The translations under genes and the position numbers were made by a program. From Aliarcobacter cryaerophilus (GTDB lineage Bacteria; Campylobacterota; Campylobacteria; Campylobacterales; Arcobacteraceae), in assembly GCF_014352935.1 (NCBI RefSeq), contig NZ_CP060694.1, positions 1,178,001 to 1,242,000 on the forward strand: a DNA stretch of 64,000 nt, written 5' to 3'. This document shows, one piece after another, positions 38,289-48,571 of the stretch. Below the pieces are notes generated by a model. It saw only the letters and a program-made list of their open reading frames with translations. It was not told the DNA's origin and did not search any database. Position 1 is the stretch's first letter. Each line of letters begins with the position of its first letter.

Positions 38289-38639
38289 TTAGATGAAAGA
38301 GATAAATGCCATTGGAGTAGCATCACCTTTTCTGATTCTTGTTTTAATAATAGATGTATATCCACCATTTCTACCTTCGTATTTTGGTGCTATTTCATTT
38401 ATTAGTTTTTTAGTAGCTTCTTTGCTTTGTAATGCAGCAAATACATATCTATGTGTATTTAAATCAGCATTTCTAGCAGATGTTACTAATTTCTCAATAA
38501 ATCTTTTTAATTCTTTTGCTTTTGGAACAGTTGTTTCAATTTTTTCTCTCTCAATAATTGCAATTGCTAAATTTTTTAACAATGCTTTTCTATGAGCAGA
38601 AGTTCTATTTAACTTTCTATAACCGTGCTTATGTCTCAT
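38289..38639 (-). CDS. rplQ: Ribosomal protein L17
   Basis: 116 residues. The opening [19 protein letters not shown] and the [13 protein letters not shown] segment are diagnostic of bL17. Last gene of the alpha operon, 14 bases after rpoA, with a strong terminator beyond it. Confidence 0.98.
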   Translation of the reverse strand: MRHKHGYRKLNRTSAHRKALLKNLAIAIIEREKIETTVPKAKELKRFIEKLVTSARNADLNTHRYVFAALQSKEATKKLINEIAPKYEGRNGGYTSIIKTRIRKGDATPMAFISFI

Positions 38640-38653
38640 ATTAAACCCTTAAT

Positions 38654-39652
38654 TTATGCTTTTAATTGCTCTAATTTTCTTCTTAAAGAAGAAGCAATAT
38701 TTTCTGGAAGTGTATTTTCAACTGGATAACCTAATGACTCTAACTTTTCAGCTATTTCATTATAAGATTTTGTTCCAAGGTTTTTGATATTTTTAACTTC
38801 AACTTCACTCATAAGTACTAACTCACCTAAATATTTAATTCCATTTCTATCTAAAGCATTGTAGCTTCTAGCAGTCAAGTTTAAATCTTCAATTTTTACA
38901 ACTAAATCTTTAAGCTCAACATTATCATCACTTGTATCATTAATTGATACTTCTGATAAATCAAAAACTTTATTAAATACTGACATTTGTGAATACATAA
39001 CACTAACAGCCTCTTTAAATGCAGTAATTGGACTAATTTGCCCATTTGTGATTACATTAAATACAGCTTTTTCAAAGTTTGGATTATCTTCAACCAACAT
39101 TTTTTCAATACTATAAACAACTTTTCTAACTGGTGTAAAAAAAGCATCAATTGGTATAAAATCTGGCCCAACGATATCTCTAATATCTTCAGATGGCATA
39201 TATCCAATACCTTTTTGAATAATAACTGTAAAAGTTAAATTACAATCACTATTTATAGTTGCTAAATGTTCATCTGTTGATACAACATCAACTTCAGAGT
39301 TAATTAAATCTTCACCTTTAATATCTCTAGGTCCGTTAAAAGAGTACTCAACAGAAACCTGATTTTTATCACCATTTATTTTAAATCTCATGTTTTTAAG
39401 ATTTATAACAAACATAGCAACATCTTCAAGCATTCCTCTTAATGAGTCAAACTCATGAGTAACGCTTTCAATTTTAACAGCAATTGGTGCATAACCAACA
39501 GATGAACTTAAAAGTAATCTTCTTAACGGATGAGCTAAAGTTATAGCAAATCCATCTTCAAATGGATAAGCTGTAATTTTAGCTTCATTAGCACTAATAG
39601 CCTCAATTTCAACTTCAGTTGGTAAAAACGGAGTTTCTGCAAACTTTTTCAT
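38654..39652 (-). CDS. rpoA: RNA polymerase alpha subunit
   Basis: 332 residues. N-terminal dimerisation domain (EDGFAITLAHPLRRLLLSS) and C-terminal helix-hairpin-helix domain that binds UP elements and activators (LNLTARSYNALDRNGIKYLGEL). It sits between rpsD and rplQ as in most bacteria. Confidence 0.98.
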   Translation of the reverse strand: MKKFAETPFLPTEVEIEAISANEAKITAYPFEDGFAITLAHPLRRLLLSSSVGYAPIAVKIESVTHEFDSLRGMLEDVAMFVINLKNMRFKINGDKNQVSVEYSFNGPRDIKGEDLINSEVDVVSTDEHLATINSDCNLTFTVIIQKGIGYMPSEDIRDIVGPDFIPIDAFFTPVRKVVYSIEKMLVEDNPNFEKAVFNVITNGQISPITAFKEAVSVMYSQMSVFNKVFDLSEVSINDTSDDNVELKDLVVKIEDLNLTARSYNALDRNGIKYLGELVLMSEVEVKNIKNLGTKSYNEIAEKLESLGYPVENTLPENIASSLRRKLEQLKA

Positions 39653-39670
39653 TGGCTACCTTTTTATTTT

Positions 39671-40297
39671 TTATTTAGAGTATAACTCAACAATTAATCT
39701 CTCTTCAACTGGAATAACTATCTCTTCTCTAGCAGGTATTCTTGTGAAAATTCCAAATACTTTATCTTTATCCACATTTACCCAATCAACCATTCCTGTT
39801 TGATTTGTAAGCTCGATAGCTCTTTTAATTTGTGGATTATTTTTAGATTTTTCTCTAATCTCAATTTTTTGTCCAGGTTTTACTATGTATGATGGAATAT
39901 CAACTTTTTTACCATCTACTAAGATATGTCCGTGAGTTGTTATTTGTCTAGCAAATGCTCTAGTTGTAGCAAATCCCATTCTGTAAACAACATTATCTAA
40001 TCTTTGCTCAATTAGAGTAATTAAAATTGATCCTGTATTTCCTTCTCTTCTAACTGCTTCTTTGAAATAGTTACTGAATTGTTTTTCAGAAATACCATAC
40101 ATAAATTTAACTTTTTGTTTTTCTCTTAATTGTAATCCATACTCAGAAATCTTAGTTCTTCTTTGTCCATGTTGTCCAGGAGCAAATGGTCTTTTTTCTA
40201 AAGCACTTTTACCTGAAAGTCTTCTCTCACCTTTTAAACCAAGGTCTGCTTCAAGTCTTCTTTCGATTTTTTCTACTGGTCCTCTATATCTTGCCAT
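39671..40297 (-). CDS. rpsD: Ribosomal protein S4
   Basis: 208 residues. [14 protein letters not shown] start, S4 RNA-binding domain near 95-155 ([20 protein letters not shown]). No zinc cysteines in the N-terminus, so it is the Zn-free form. S4 is a primary 16S binder and in many bacteria also represses its operon; no leader pseudoknot is evident by eye. Confidence 0.97.
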   Translation of the reverse strand: MARYRGPVEKIERRLEADLGLKGERRLSGKSALEKRPFAPGQHGQRRTKISEYGLQLREKQKVKFMYGISEKQFSNYFKEAVRREGNTGSILITLIEQRLDNVVYRMGFATTRAFARQITTHGHILVDGKKVDIPSYIVKPGQKIEIREKSKNNPQIKRAIELTNQTGMVDWVNVDKDKVFGIFTRIPAREEIVIPVEERLIVELYSK

Positions 40298-40307
40298 ATT
40301 TTACTCC

Positions 40308-40700
40308 TTACACTCTTCTTCTTTTAGGAGGTCTACAACCATTATGCGCTAATGGTGTAACATCTTTTAACCAAGTAACTCTAATTCCACTGATAGCTCC
40401 AACTGATTTAACAGCAGTATCTCTTCCAGAACCAGGACCTTGAATTTTAATTCCTACATTTTTAATTCCATGTTCCATTGCTTTTGCCATAGCATCTTCA
40501 ACTGCAGCTTGAGCAGCAAATGGAGTTGATTTTTTAGAACCCTTGAACCCTAAGTTTCCAGCACTTGACCATGCTATTGCATTTCCCATGTTATCTGTAA
40601 CTGTAACCATTGTATTGTTAAAACTTGCAGCTATATGAACGATACCGTCAGCAATATTTTTTCTTACAATTTTTTTTCTAGTAACTTTTCTTTTTGCCAT
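40308..40700 (-). CDS. rpsK: Ribosomal protein S11
   Basis: 130 residues. [19 protein letters not shown] and [11 protein letters not shown] and the basic [12 protein letters not shown]-terminus identify uS11 of the 30S platform. Ten bases separate it from rpsM and from rpsD. Confidence 0.98.
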   Translation of the reverse strand: MAKRKVTRKKIVRKNIADGIVHIAASFNNTMVTVTDNMGNAIAWSSAGNLGFKGSKKSTPFAAQAAVEDAMAKAMEHGIKNVGIKIQGPGSGRDTAVKSVGAISGIRVTWLKDVTPLAHNGCRPPKRRRV

Positions 40701-40709
40701 TATCTATCC

Positions 40710-41078
40710 TTATTTACTTGCTGCACCAATAGTTTTCTTTTTACCTTTTCTTGTTCTTGCATTAGTTTTAGTCTTTTGCCCTCTACAAGGTAAACCTTTT
40801 CTGTGTCTTAATCCTCTATATGAACCTAAATCCATTAAAGACTTAATATCCATAGCAACTTTTTTTCTAAGATCCCCTTCTACTAGGTAGTTTTCTTGAA
40901 TCTCTTTTCTAATTAAAGCAGCTTCATCTTCTGTTAATTCGAATGCTCTTTTATTGTAATCAATTCCAGTTGCATTTAAGATTAGTCTTGAATTATGTAA
41001 TCCAATTCCAAAGATGTATGTTAAAGCATACTCCATTCTTTTTTTATTTGGTAAATCAACACCCGCGATTCTTGCCAT
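40710..41078 (-). CDS. rpsM: Ribosomal protein S13
   Basis: 122 residues. [21 protein letters not shown] start and [20 protein letters not shown] near the end identify uS13 of the 30S head. Starts five bases after rpmJ. Confidence 0.98.
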   Translation of the reverse strand: MARIAGVDLPNKKRMEYALTYIFGIGLHNSRLILNATGIDYNKRAFELTEDEAALIRKEIQENYLVEGDLRKKVAMDIKSLMDLGSYRGLRHRKGLPCRGQKTKTNARTRKGKKKTIGAASK

Positions 41079-41083
41079 GTGTC

Positions 41084-41197
41084 TTATCCTTGTCTTTGTT
41101 TATGTTTTTTGTTTTCGCAGATTACTCTTACGATACCTCTTCTTTTGATAACTTTACATTTATCACACATTTTTTTAACTGAAGCTCTTACTTTCAT
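41084..41197 (-). CDS. rpmJ: Ribosomal protein L36
   Basis: 37 residues from the ATG at 41197 with AAGGA eight bases upstream; an upstream in-frame ATG would add 24 residues unknown in L36. The zinc ligands are the Cys of MCDKC and of VICENKKH (Cys, Cys, Cys, His), so it is the zinc-binding form. First gene of the alpha operon here. The 218 bases upstream to the HIT gene hold no infA or other gene; I see only AT-rich promoter sequence. Confidence 0.96.
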   Translation of the reverse strand: MKVRASVKKMCDKCKVIKRRGIVRVICENKKHKQRQG

Positions 41198-41379
41198 AAG
41201 TCTCGTCCTTCTTTGTTTGTGTTTTTTTCCAATTTTCAACAGGAAAAATCTAAAATAAAACTCTTCCAACTCTCTATAAAATACAAATTTAATTGATTAA
41301 TTTTATAAAAACTTCTTTCATGGTTGAAAAAATGGAACTGCATTGTATTTAATTATTGCTTAAGGATAGTTTAATATGC

Positions 41380-41385
41380 TATAAT
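41380..41385 (+). promoter_or_regulatory. Sigma-70 -10 element of the HIT gene
   Basis: TATAAT preceded by GC and an A/T-rich region, 30 bases before the ATG; GGGAG lies just ahead of the start. No good -35 hexamer, as is common in Campylobacterota promoters. Confidence 0.6.
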
Positions 41386-41415
41386 TTTCAAGAATATAAA
41401 TATTGGGAGTAAAAT

Positions 41416-41775
41416 ATGCAACTATTTAAAAACGATTTAATAAATATAGAGATAGAAAATAGTGAAATTCCTTGGTTAAAGATTTTTACAAATAAAAATA
41501 TTAAAGAGTTTTCACAATGCGATAATGAAACAAAACAAGAAATTTGGAAATATCTTGATATTATAGAGAAAAAAATGATTGAGTATTATAATCCAGACAA
41601 GATAAACATTGCATCTTTTGGAAACTATGTTCCTCATGTACATTTTCATATAATGGCAAGATTTAAAGAAGATAGCTTTTTTCCAGAACCAATGTGGGGC
41701 AAAAAGCAAAGAGAGGCAAACTTAGATTTACCCTCTTTTGAAATTTTTATAGATAAGTTAAAAAAATATTTTTAA
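41416..41775 (+). CDS. HIT-family protein
   Basis: 119 residues. The histidine triad His74-Val-His76-Phe-His78 is followed by IMARF, and His76 should be the nucleotidyl-accepting residue. Hint/Fhit-like hydrolases split nucleotide phosphoramidates or dinucleotides. The N-terminal half lacks the usual DIxP motif, so it is a shorter HIT subfamily member. Single-gene unit. Confidence 0.88.
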   Translation: MQLFKNDLINIEIENSEIPWLKIFTNKNIKEFSQCDNETKQEIWKYLDIIEKKMIEYYNPDKINIASFGNYVPHVHFHIMARFKEDSFFPEPMWGKKQREANLDLPSFEIFIDKLKKYF

Positions 41776-41791
41776 CTCTTTTTTAAATATC

Positions 41792-41816
41792 AATCAACCA
41801 TCTTGGTTGATTTTTT
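41792..41816 (+). terminator. Terminator of the HIT gene
   Basis: AATCAACCA-TCT-TGGTTGATT with T6 after the first stem base pairs on the plus strand. It overlaps the stop codon and last codons of the convergent DHH gene, so the same bases are coding on the other strand. Confidence 0.82.
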
Positions 41817-42723
41817 CTATTAACTCTTTTAGAACTTTTTCTGATTCTTCTTTATAAATTTGACAAGCACCAGCATTTTCATGCCCACCACCACCATATT
41901 TAAGCATTAGTTCACCAATATTTGTTTTAGAAGTTTTATTTGTAATAGATTTTCCAGTACTAAATACTACTTTATCTTTATCTTTTGCATAGAAGATATG
42001 AATAGATATATTTTGTTCAGGGAAAAGTGTATAAACCATAAATCTATTTCCAGGATATATAATCTCTTCATCTCTATAATCTATTATTGCTAAGTTATTA
42101 TAAACTTTTGTACATTTTTTAAGCTGTTCTTTAAATTCATCTTCATATTGAAAATATAAATCAACTCTCTCTTTTACATCAGGTAGTTCTAATATTTGAT
42201 CAATATTATGTCTAGCACAATAGTCTATTAAATCCATCATTAATTGATAGTTTGATATTCTAAAATTTCTAAATCTTCCAAGTCCAGTTCTACTATCCAT
42301 TAAAAAGCTTAATAGTGTCCAAGCTCTTGGTCTTACAATATCTTCATATAAAAAATTTGCGCTATCAGCTTTATTTGCACCTTGCATCATAGATGTAAAA
42401 TATCCAGGGAAAACTTCATCTCCATCATAATAATCATAAACAACCTGTGCAGCACTAGGAGCATTAGGATTTATAATATGATTATCTCTTTTTTCATTTC
42501 TTAATGTTTCACTAAAGTGATGATCAAATGCTAAATAAACTCCATCTACATAAGGAAGATTAGTTGTTATATCATTATTTGTAATCTCAATCAACCCATC
42601 TTGCATATCTTTTGGGTGAACAAAAGTAATTTCATCTATAATATCAAGATATTTAAGCAACGTACCACAAACAAGTCCATCCATATCACTTCGTGTTACA
42701 AGTCTGTACTTTTTTTCACTCAT
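41794..42723 (-). CDS. DHH-family phosphoesterase
   Basis: 309 residues. Metal-binding motifs Asp13-x-Asp15 (RSDMDG) and Asp67-His68-His69 (AFDHH), and a DHHA1 C-terminal motif GGGGHENAGA. The family includes oligoribonucleases, cyclic dinucleotide hydrolases and exopolyphosphatases; the exact substrate is not clear. It follows leuB by nine bases, so may be transcribed with leuD-leuB. Confidence 0.85.
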   Translation of the reverse strand: MSEKKYRLVTRSDMDGLVCGTLLKYLDIIDEITFVHPKDMQDGLIEITNNDITTNLPYVDGVYLAFDHHFSETLRNEKRDNHIINPNAPSAAQVVYDYYDGDEVFPGYFTSMMQGANKADSANFLYEDIVRPRAWTLLSFLMDSRTGLGRFRNFRISNYQLMMDLIDYCARHNIDQILELPDVKERVDLYFQYEDEFKEQLKKCTKVYNNLAIIDYRDEEIIYPGNRFMVYTLFPEQNISIHIFYAKDKDKVVFSTGKSITNKTSKTNIGELMLKYGGGGHENAGACQIYKEESEKVLKELIEKINQDG

Positions 42724-42732
42724 TAATAACCT

Positions 42733-43800
42733 TTATTTATTTATATACTCAACTATTTTATTACCCATAGTAACACAATTTAAAACCTCTTTTGCATCAA
42801 AAGCTGCTAAATCTTTTGTTCTATATCCATCTTTTAAAGCATCTTTTATTGCTTTTTCTATCATATCACTAGCTTTTTGCTCATTTAATGTATATTTTAA
42901 CATCATAGCAGCACTTAAAATTGTTGCTATTGGATTTGCAATTCCTAGCCCTGCAATATCAGGAGCAGAACCATGAATTGGTTCATAAATTGCAGTTTTA
43001 TCTCCAGTTGAAGCTGATGGTAAAAGTCCAATAGAACCAACTACCATAGAAGCTGTATCACTTAAGATATCTCCAAAAATATTTCCAGTTACAATTACAT
43101 CAAACTGTTTTGGATTTCGTACTAACTGCATTGCAGCATTATCAACATACATATGAGTTAATTCAACGTCTGGATACTCACGTGAAAGTTCATTCATAGT
43201 ATCTCTCCAAAGTTGAGAAACTTCTAAAACATTTGCTTTATCTACAGAACAAACTCTTTTATCTCTTTTTTGTGCAAGTTCAAAAGCAGTTTTTCCAATT
43301 CTTATAATCTCAGGTTTTGTATAAACCATTGTATTAAATGCTTTAAATCCATCATTCTCTCTTGGTTTTCCAAAATAGATACCACCAATAAGCTCACGTA
43401 CAACCATAATGTCACAACCTTTAATAACCTCAGGCTTTAAAGTTGAAGCATTTAAAAGTTCATCATAAACAATAGCCGGCCTTAAATTTGCATAAACACC
43501 CATTTTTTCTCTAAAATTTAAAAGTCCAGTTTCTGGTCTTAAATCTCTTGGAAGAGTATCCCATTTTGCTCCACCAATTGCACCAAATAAACAAGCATCA
43601 GAGTTTAAAACACCTTCAACAGTTTCATCTGGAAGAGGAACACCTGTTGTATCAATTGCAATTCCACCCATTAAATACTCTTTATATGAAAGTGTAAAAT
43701 CACATTTTTTTGCAACTGCATTTAAAACTTTAATAGCCTCATCAACTATTTCAGGACCTATTCCATCACCTTTGATTATTGAAATATTGTAATTTTTCAT
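42733..43800 (-). CDS. leuB: 3-isopropylmalate dehydrogenase
   Basis: 355 residues. Motifs [10 protein letters not shown], the [16 protein letters not shown] substrate loop, and the NAD loop HGSAPDIAG. It oxidises and decarboxylates 3-isopropylmalate in leucine synthesis. Its ATG overlaps the leuD stop (TAATG), so expression is coupled. Confidence 0.96.
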   Translation of the reverse strand: MKNYNISIIKGDGIGPEIVDEAIKVLNAVAKKCDFTLSYKEYLMGGIAIDTTGVPLPDETVEGVLNSDACLFGAIGGAKWDTLPRDLRPETGLLNFREKMGVYANLRPAIVYDELLNASTLKPEVIKGCDIMVVRELIGGIYFGKPRENDGFKAFNTMVYTKPEIIRIGKTAFELAQKRDKRVCSVDKANVLEVSQLWRDTMNELSREYPDVELTHMYVDNAAMQLVRNPKQFDVIVTGNIFGDILSDTASMVVGSIGLLPSASTGDKTAIYEPIHGSAPDIAGLGIANPIATILSAAMMLKYTLNEQKASDMIEKAIKDALKDGYRTKDLAAFDAKEVLNCVTMGNKIVEYINK

Positions 43801-44303
43801 TATTTATTTCCTCTTCCCATTTCATCTTTTGCATAGTTTATTAATCCACCACTTGAGATTAACTCTTGCATAAATGGAGGAATTGGTATAAATTTATAAG
43901 TTTTTTTAGTTGTATTATTTGTAATCTCTCCATTATCTAAATCAATGCTAATCTCTTCACCCTCTTTTATCTCTAAAGATTCTGGAAGTTCAAATATAGG
44001 AAGTCCCATATTAAAAGCATTTCTGTAAAAAATTCTAGCAAAAGAAGGAGCTACAACAGCAGCAACACCAGCAGCTTTTAGAGCAATTGGTGCATGCTCT
44101 CTACTAGAACCACATCCAAAATTTTCACCAGCAACTATAATATCACCTTTTTTTAGTTTCTTTGGAAACTCAGGATCTGCATCTTCCATAACATATTTTG
44201 CCAAATGTTCTGGATCTGAACTATTTAAATATCTTGCAGCTATAATAACATCCGTATCAATATTTGCACCAAAATTCCAAACTTTACCTGTGATTTTACT
44301 CAT
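43800..44303 (-). CDS. leuD: 3-isopropylmalate dehydratase small subunit
   Basis: 167 residues from the ATG at 44303, which has AAGGA seven bases upstream; an in-frame ATG 27 bases earlier has none. Motif [14 protein letters not shown] and [10 protein letters not shown] with FARIFYRNA are those of the swivelling LeuD subunit. The catalytic Fe-S partner LeuC and LeuA are not in the window. Confidence 0.94.
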   Translation of the reverse strand: MSKITGKVWNFGANIDTDVIIAARYLNSSDPEHLAKYVMEDADPEFPKKLKKGDIIVAGENFGCGSSREHAPIALKAAGVAAVVAPSFARIFYRNAFNMGLPIFELPESLEIKEGEEISIDLDNGEITNNTTKKTYKFIPIPPFMQELISSGGLINYAKDEMGRGNK

Positions 44304-44400
44304 ACCTAATTCCTTATTTTTATTAACCATTAAATATTAAGTAAAAATTTTATCCTAACTTTTAGTAAACTTTGTTTAAACACTCTTCTAGATAGTTCAA

Positions 44401-44433
44401 TATAATCATATCTTTAAATAATTTCGGTATAAT
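44401..44433 (+). promoter_or_regulatory. Two tandem -10 elements upstream of rpoD
   Basis: TATAAT occurs at 44401-44406 and again at 44428-44433 (GGTATAATG, with the upstream G of extended -10 promoters). The bases TCCTCC at 44435-44440 can pair with GGAGGA at 44451-44456, which includes the rpoD ribosome site. A transcript from the second promoter would begin near 44440 and mostly lack that arm; one from the first would include it. Confidence 0.6.
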
Positions 44434-44468
44434 GTCCTCCTATTTAAAAAGGAGGATTTCCTAAAACA

Positions 44469-46346
44469 ATGAGTACTAAAGATATAAATAAAACTATCGA
44501 GCAGTTAATCAAAGAGTATAAAGACTCAATATTAACTTATGAGAAAATTATAAAAATTTTTCCAAAAGCTCCAACAGGTGCAACAATTAAAAAAATTCTT
44601 GCTCTTGTTCAGCTATATAATGTAAAAGTTATAAGTTCTCAAGAACAAGCAAAACTTCTAAATGATGAAGAGGCTAAAAAAAGAAAAGAGCAAAGAGAAA
44701 AACTAATCGAAGCAGAAGATGATGAGTTTGATTTACTAAAAAACAAAGAGCTTTTAGAGTGGTCAAGATCTGATTCCCCTGTAAGAATGTATTTAAGAGA
44801 GATGGGACAAATACCACTTTTAACAAAAGATGAAGAGATTGAAATATCAAAAAGAATCGAGATGGGTGAGGATATTATTCTTGATGCTATTTGTTATGTT
44901 CCTTATCTAATAGACTTTATTTTAGAATATAAAGAACCTCTTGTAAATAGAGAGCGAAAAGTAAAAGAGCTATTCAAAAACTTCGATGATGATACTGAGG
45001 AAGAAGAGGAAGAAGAGGAAGAAATTGAAGATTATGAAGATGATTTATCTGCTGATGTAGAAGATGATGAGAAAAAATTATCTGGTGCAAAACAAAAGAA
45101 ACTAGATAAAAGAGCTCAAACAATTATAGAAGCTTTTAAAAATCTTGAAAAACAGAAAAAAGAGTGGCTAAAATTTCAAGCAAAAGAAGTACCTAAATCT
45201 GATGATGAAGTAGATGTTATGACTTTTGATTTAGCAGTTGCATTTAAAAAGAGATTATTAAAAGATGCTTTACTTGATTTAGGACCTACTTCAAAATTAA
45301 TAACTGAAATAGTAAAAGCAATGGAAACATCTTTAAAATCTGATGTTGGTTTTGATAGTGAATTAAAAAGATTAGAGTACAAACTACCACTTTTTAATGA
45401 AACATTACAAAAAAATCACCAAAAGATTCTAGATAATATAATAAATTTATCAAAAGCTCAAATTACTGCTATGGTTCCTGAAGCTACAATGGTTTCAACA
45501 TATATGGAGATAAAAAAACTTTTCCAAACAGCAGAAGCTAGTAAAGATGGTTTTGATTTAACACCTGAAGAGCTAAAAGCTGTTTTAGAGCAGATTAAAA
45601 GAGGTAAAAAAATCACTGATACTTCAAAAGATAGAATGGCAAAATCAAACCTTAGACTTGTTGTATCTATTGCAAAAAGATATACAAATAGAGGATTAGC
45701 TTTCTTGGATTTAATTCAAGAAGGAAACATTGGTCTTATGAAAGCAGTTGATAAGTTTGAATATAAAAAAGGTTATAAATTCTCTACTTATGCTACATGG
45801 TGGATTAGACAAGCAATCTCTAGAGCAATTGCAGATCAAGCAAGAACTATTAGAATTCCTATTCATATGATTGAAACTATTAATAGAATCAATAAAATTA
45901 TTAGAAAAGGTATTCAAGAAAATGGTAAAGAGCCAGATGTTGAAGAGATTGCAAAAGAGGTTGGATTACCTGTTGATAAAGTAAAACAAGTTATAAAAAT
46001 CACAAAAGAGCCTGTATCTTTAGAAGCTCCAATAGGAAGTGATGATGATGGTAAATTTGGAGATTTTGTACCAGATGAAAAAGCTCCGACTCCAATTGAT
46101 AACATTATGAAAGAGGATTTACAAGGTCAAATTGACCAAATTCTTGGACAATTAAACGAAAGAGAACAAGCAGTTATAAGAATGAGATTTGGTCTTATGG
46201 ATGATGCTAGTGATAGAACTCTTGAAGAGATTGGAAAAGAACTTTCTGTTACAAGAGAGAGAGTTAGACAGATTGAATCAAGTGCTATTAAAAAATTAAA
46301 ACACCCAAAAGTTGGTAAAAATCTTAAAAATTATGTAGAGAGTTAA
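44469..46346 (+). CDS. rpoD: RNA polymerase primary sigma factor (sigma-70)
   Basis: 625 residues. Region 1.2 ([29 protein letters not shown]), an acidic block rich in Glu/Asp at about 175-205, region 2 ([40 protein letters not shown]), region 3 and region 4 ([32 protein letters not shown]). The housekeeping sigma factor. The ribosome site AAGGAGGA is 12 bases before the ATG, a long gap. Confidence 0.97.
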   Translation: MSTKDINKTIEQLIKEYKDSILTYEKIIKIFPKAPTGATIKKILALVQLYNVKVISSQEQAKLLNDEEAKKRKEQREKLIEAEDDEFDLLKNKELLEWSRSDSPVRMYLREMGQIPLLTKDEEIEISKRIEMGEDIILDAICYVPYLIDFILEYKEPLVNRERKVKELFKNFDDDTEEEEEEEEEIEDYEDDLSADVEDDEKKLSGAKQKKLDKRAQTIIEAFKNLEKQKKEWLKFQAKEVPKSDDEVDVMTFDLAVAFKKRLLKDALLDLGPTSKLITEIVKAMETSLKSDVGFDSELKRLEYKLPLFNETLQKNHQKILDNIINLSKAQITAMVPEATMVSTYMEIKKLFQTAEASKDGFDLTPEELKAVLEQIKRGKKITDTSKDRMAKSNLRLVVSIAKRYTNRGLAFLDLIQEGNIGLMKAVDKFEYKKGYKFSTYATWWIRQAISRAIADQARTIRIPIHMIETINRINKIIRKGIQENGKEPDVEEIAKEVGLPVDKVKQVIKITKEPVSLEAPIGSDDDGKFGDFVPDEKAPTPIDNIMKEDLQGQIDQILGQLNEREQAVIRMRFGLMDDASDRTLEEIGKELSVTRERVRQIESSAIKKLKHPKVGKNLKNYVES

Positions 46347-46357
46347 TCTCTACATAA
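46326..46357 (-). terminator. Hairpin between rpoD and glyS, with U-tract on the glyS side
   Basis: TTATGTAGAGA / TCTCTACATAA is an eleven-base perfect stem around GTTAA, which carries the rpoD stop codon. On the minus strand five T follow, fitting a terminator for the glyS operon; on the plus strand no T run follows, so rpoD termination is less certain. Confidence 0.7.
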
Positions 46358-46386
46358 AATAAAACTATCTAAAAAATATAAAAAAA

Positions 46387-48411
46387 CTAAATTGTTATCT
46401 CTTTAATATCTGCAATATTCCTAAATCCTAAATAAACTTGTGCAATAAGATTTTTTCTATTTGTTTTAATTTTTTCATCTTCATGATTTACAAAAACTTT
46501 TTCAAAAAAGCTATCAAGTTGTGGTTTTAAAGAAAATAGAGCTTCAAGTTCCTCATCAAAAGTTACAAAGTTTGAAGTTTTTATTTTTTTGAAACTATTA
46601 TATAAATCTCTCTCTTCATCTTGTTCAAATAGTATTTCTTCAATATTTAAAGAACTATTAATCTCAATATCTTTTACAATATTTGCAACTCTTTTAAATG
46701 TAGCACTATAATCTTTAAAATTATCACTTTCAACAAATGGATTTAAAGCTTCTACTTTTTGATAAATTTTATAAATATTTCTCTCTCCACTACTTATTAC
46801 AGCTTTTAAAACAGTTGGATTTACACTATCAAAAATTTTATAAAGTCTTTCTATAAAAAATTCATTTAAAACTTTTAAATCAAGATTTTTATAATTTTCT
46901 TTTAAATCTTCAAAAATAGCTTTAAAATCTATATCCAATTTATGTTCTATTGCAATTTTTACAACTCCTAAAGCTGCTCTTCTTAATGCAAATGGATCTT
47001 TTGAACCTGTTGGGATTTTTCCAGCACTGAAAAGTGCCATAAGATTATCAATTTTATTTGACATAGCAACTATTGAAGAGAAAATTGAACTAGGAAGTTC
47101 ACTATTCTCACCACTTGGAAGATACTGCTCTTTTAGTGCCAAACTAATCTTTTCATCATTTTTTGCAATTTTAGAGTAATAGTAACCCATAAGCCCTTGA
47201 AGTTCTGTAAACTCATAAACCATTTCGCTCATTAAATCAGCTTTTGAAAGCATTACAGCTTTTTGCAATAGTTCAATATCTTTTTTATCTATTTTTAAAA
47301 TCTCTGCCAAATATGAAGCAATTTTTGCCTCTCTTTCACATTTATCATAAACTGTTCCTAAACCTTCAACAAATACAAGTTTTTTAAGTCCTTCATTTGA
47401 TAAACCATTTTTAATATCATTTTTATAAAAAAACATTGCATCTGCTAATCTTGGTCTTAAAACCTTCTCATTTCCTGAGATTATATATCCAAAATCATTT
47501 GTTAATGCATTTGAAATAACTACAAAATTGTTTGTAAGTTTCTCATTTTTATAAACTGCAAAATATCTCTGATTTGCTTTCATTGATGTAACAATTACTT
47601 CTGCTGGAAGTTCCAAAAACTCCTCATCAAATTTTCCTAAAAGTGCTGTTGGATACTCAGTAATTGCGACAACTTCATCTAATAACTCTAAGTCCAATTC
47701 TATTTTAACATTATGCTTTATTTCAATATCTTTTATTTGTTTTAAGATTTTTTCTCTTCTTTCATCTTGATATAAAACTACCCCATATTTATCTAACTTA
47801 CAAAAATAATCACCTACATCATTAAAAATAAATGGTTCATAACTATCCATTCTATGACCATAAGATAAATTAGAAGATTTTACTCCAAAAAGCTCACCTT
47901 CTACAATTTCATTATCCATCATTATCGAAAAAAATCTAATAGGTCTTATAAAACTATCACTTCTACTTCCCCATCTCATAGATTTTCCAAAATTTAAACT
48001 TGCTACAAACTCATTTACCATATTATTTAAAAGCTCTTTTGAAAAAGCTCCAGATATTTTTTGTTTATGATATAAAACTTCACCTTTTCCAAAATCTTTA
48101 AATAAAATTTCATCTACACTAATTCCACATTTTGATGCAAAACTAGCAGCTGCAGGTGTTGCAACACCATCTTTAAAAGCTATACTTCTTGGAGCACCAA
48201 TGTTTTCAACTTCACTATCTTCTTGTTTTACTTGAAACTCTCTATGCCATAAAACCAATCTTCTTGGAGTATAGAATAACTCAAAATTACAAAGTAAACT
48301 ATTTTTTTCTAAAATATCACTCCATTTTTTCTCTATATTTGATAACTCCTTTAAAAATGGAATAGCTGGTAACTCTTCAACTCCAATTTCTATTAAAAGT
48401 GGTTTAAGCAT
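46387..48411 (-). CDS. glyS: Glycyl-tRNA synthetase beta subunit
   Basis: 674 residues. LLIEIGVEELPA start, TPRRLVL, and PTGSKDPFALRRAALGV are diagnostic of the bacterial beta subunit; HD-like and anticodon-binding regions follow. It works with GlyQ, which is not in the window. Its ATG lies eight bases inside the small membrane-protein gene upstream. Last gene of the ribA-rsmG cluster. Confidence 0.97.
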   Translation of the reverse strand: MLKPLLIEIGVEELPAIPFLKELSNIEKKWSDILEKNSLLCNFELFYTPRRLVLWHREFQVKQEDSEVENIGAPRSIAFKDGVATPAAASFASKCGISVDEILFKDFGKGEVLYHKQKISGAFSKELLNNMVNEFVASLNFGKSMRWGSRSDSFIRPIRFFSIMMDNEIVEGELFGVKSSNLSYGHRMDSYEPFIFNDVGDYFCKLDKYGVVLYQDERREKILKQIKDIEIKHNVKIELDLELLDEVVAITEYPTALLGKFDEEFLELPAEVIVTSMKANQRYFAVYKNEKLTNNFVVISNALTNDFGYIISGNEKVLRPRLADAMFFYKNDIKNGLSNEGLKKLVFVEGLGTVYDKCEREAKIASYLAEILKIDKKDIELLQKAVMLSKADLMSEMVYEFTELQGLMGYYYSKIAKNDEKISLALKEQYLPSGENSELPSSIFSSIVAMSNKIDNLMALFSAGKIPTGSKDPFALRRAALGVVKIAIEHKLDIDFKAIFEDLKENYKNLDLKVLNEFFIERLYKIFDSVNPTVLKAVISSGERNIYKIYQKVEALNPFVESDNFKDYSATFKRVANIVKDIEINSSLNIEEILFEQDEERDLYNSFKKIKTSNFVTFDEELEALFSLKPQLDSFFEKVFVNHEDEKIKTNRKNLIAQVYLGFRNIADIKEITI

Positions 48412-48571
48412 TTTCTTTTTCCTTATCTTGGTTTTTATTTTTTTCTATTTCTTCTAATTTTTCAAGTTTATCTGTATGTTTTTTAATTTGTTGCCGATTA
48501 AAATTTATAATAAACATAGCAACCATAAAAACAAATAGAGCCAAAACTACAAAATCTAAAATATCTTTCAT
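48404..48571 (-). CDS. Small single-span membrane protein in the glyS operon
   Basis: 55 residues, too short for most gene calls. One hydrophobic helix (about residues 5-23, ILDFVVLALFVFMVAMFII) is followed by a highly charged, coiled-coil-like tail (LEKLEEIEKNKNQDKEKEN). Its ATG shares bases with the TGA of the upstream hypothetical gene (ATGA), and glyS starts eight bases before its end, so it is locked into the operon by overlaps on both sides. No family recognised. The junctions and codon use make it likely real. Confidence 0.78.
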   Translation of the reverse strand: MKDILDFVVLALFVFMVAMFIINFNRQQIKKHTDKLEKLEEIEKNKNQDKEKENA

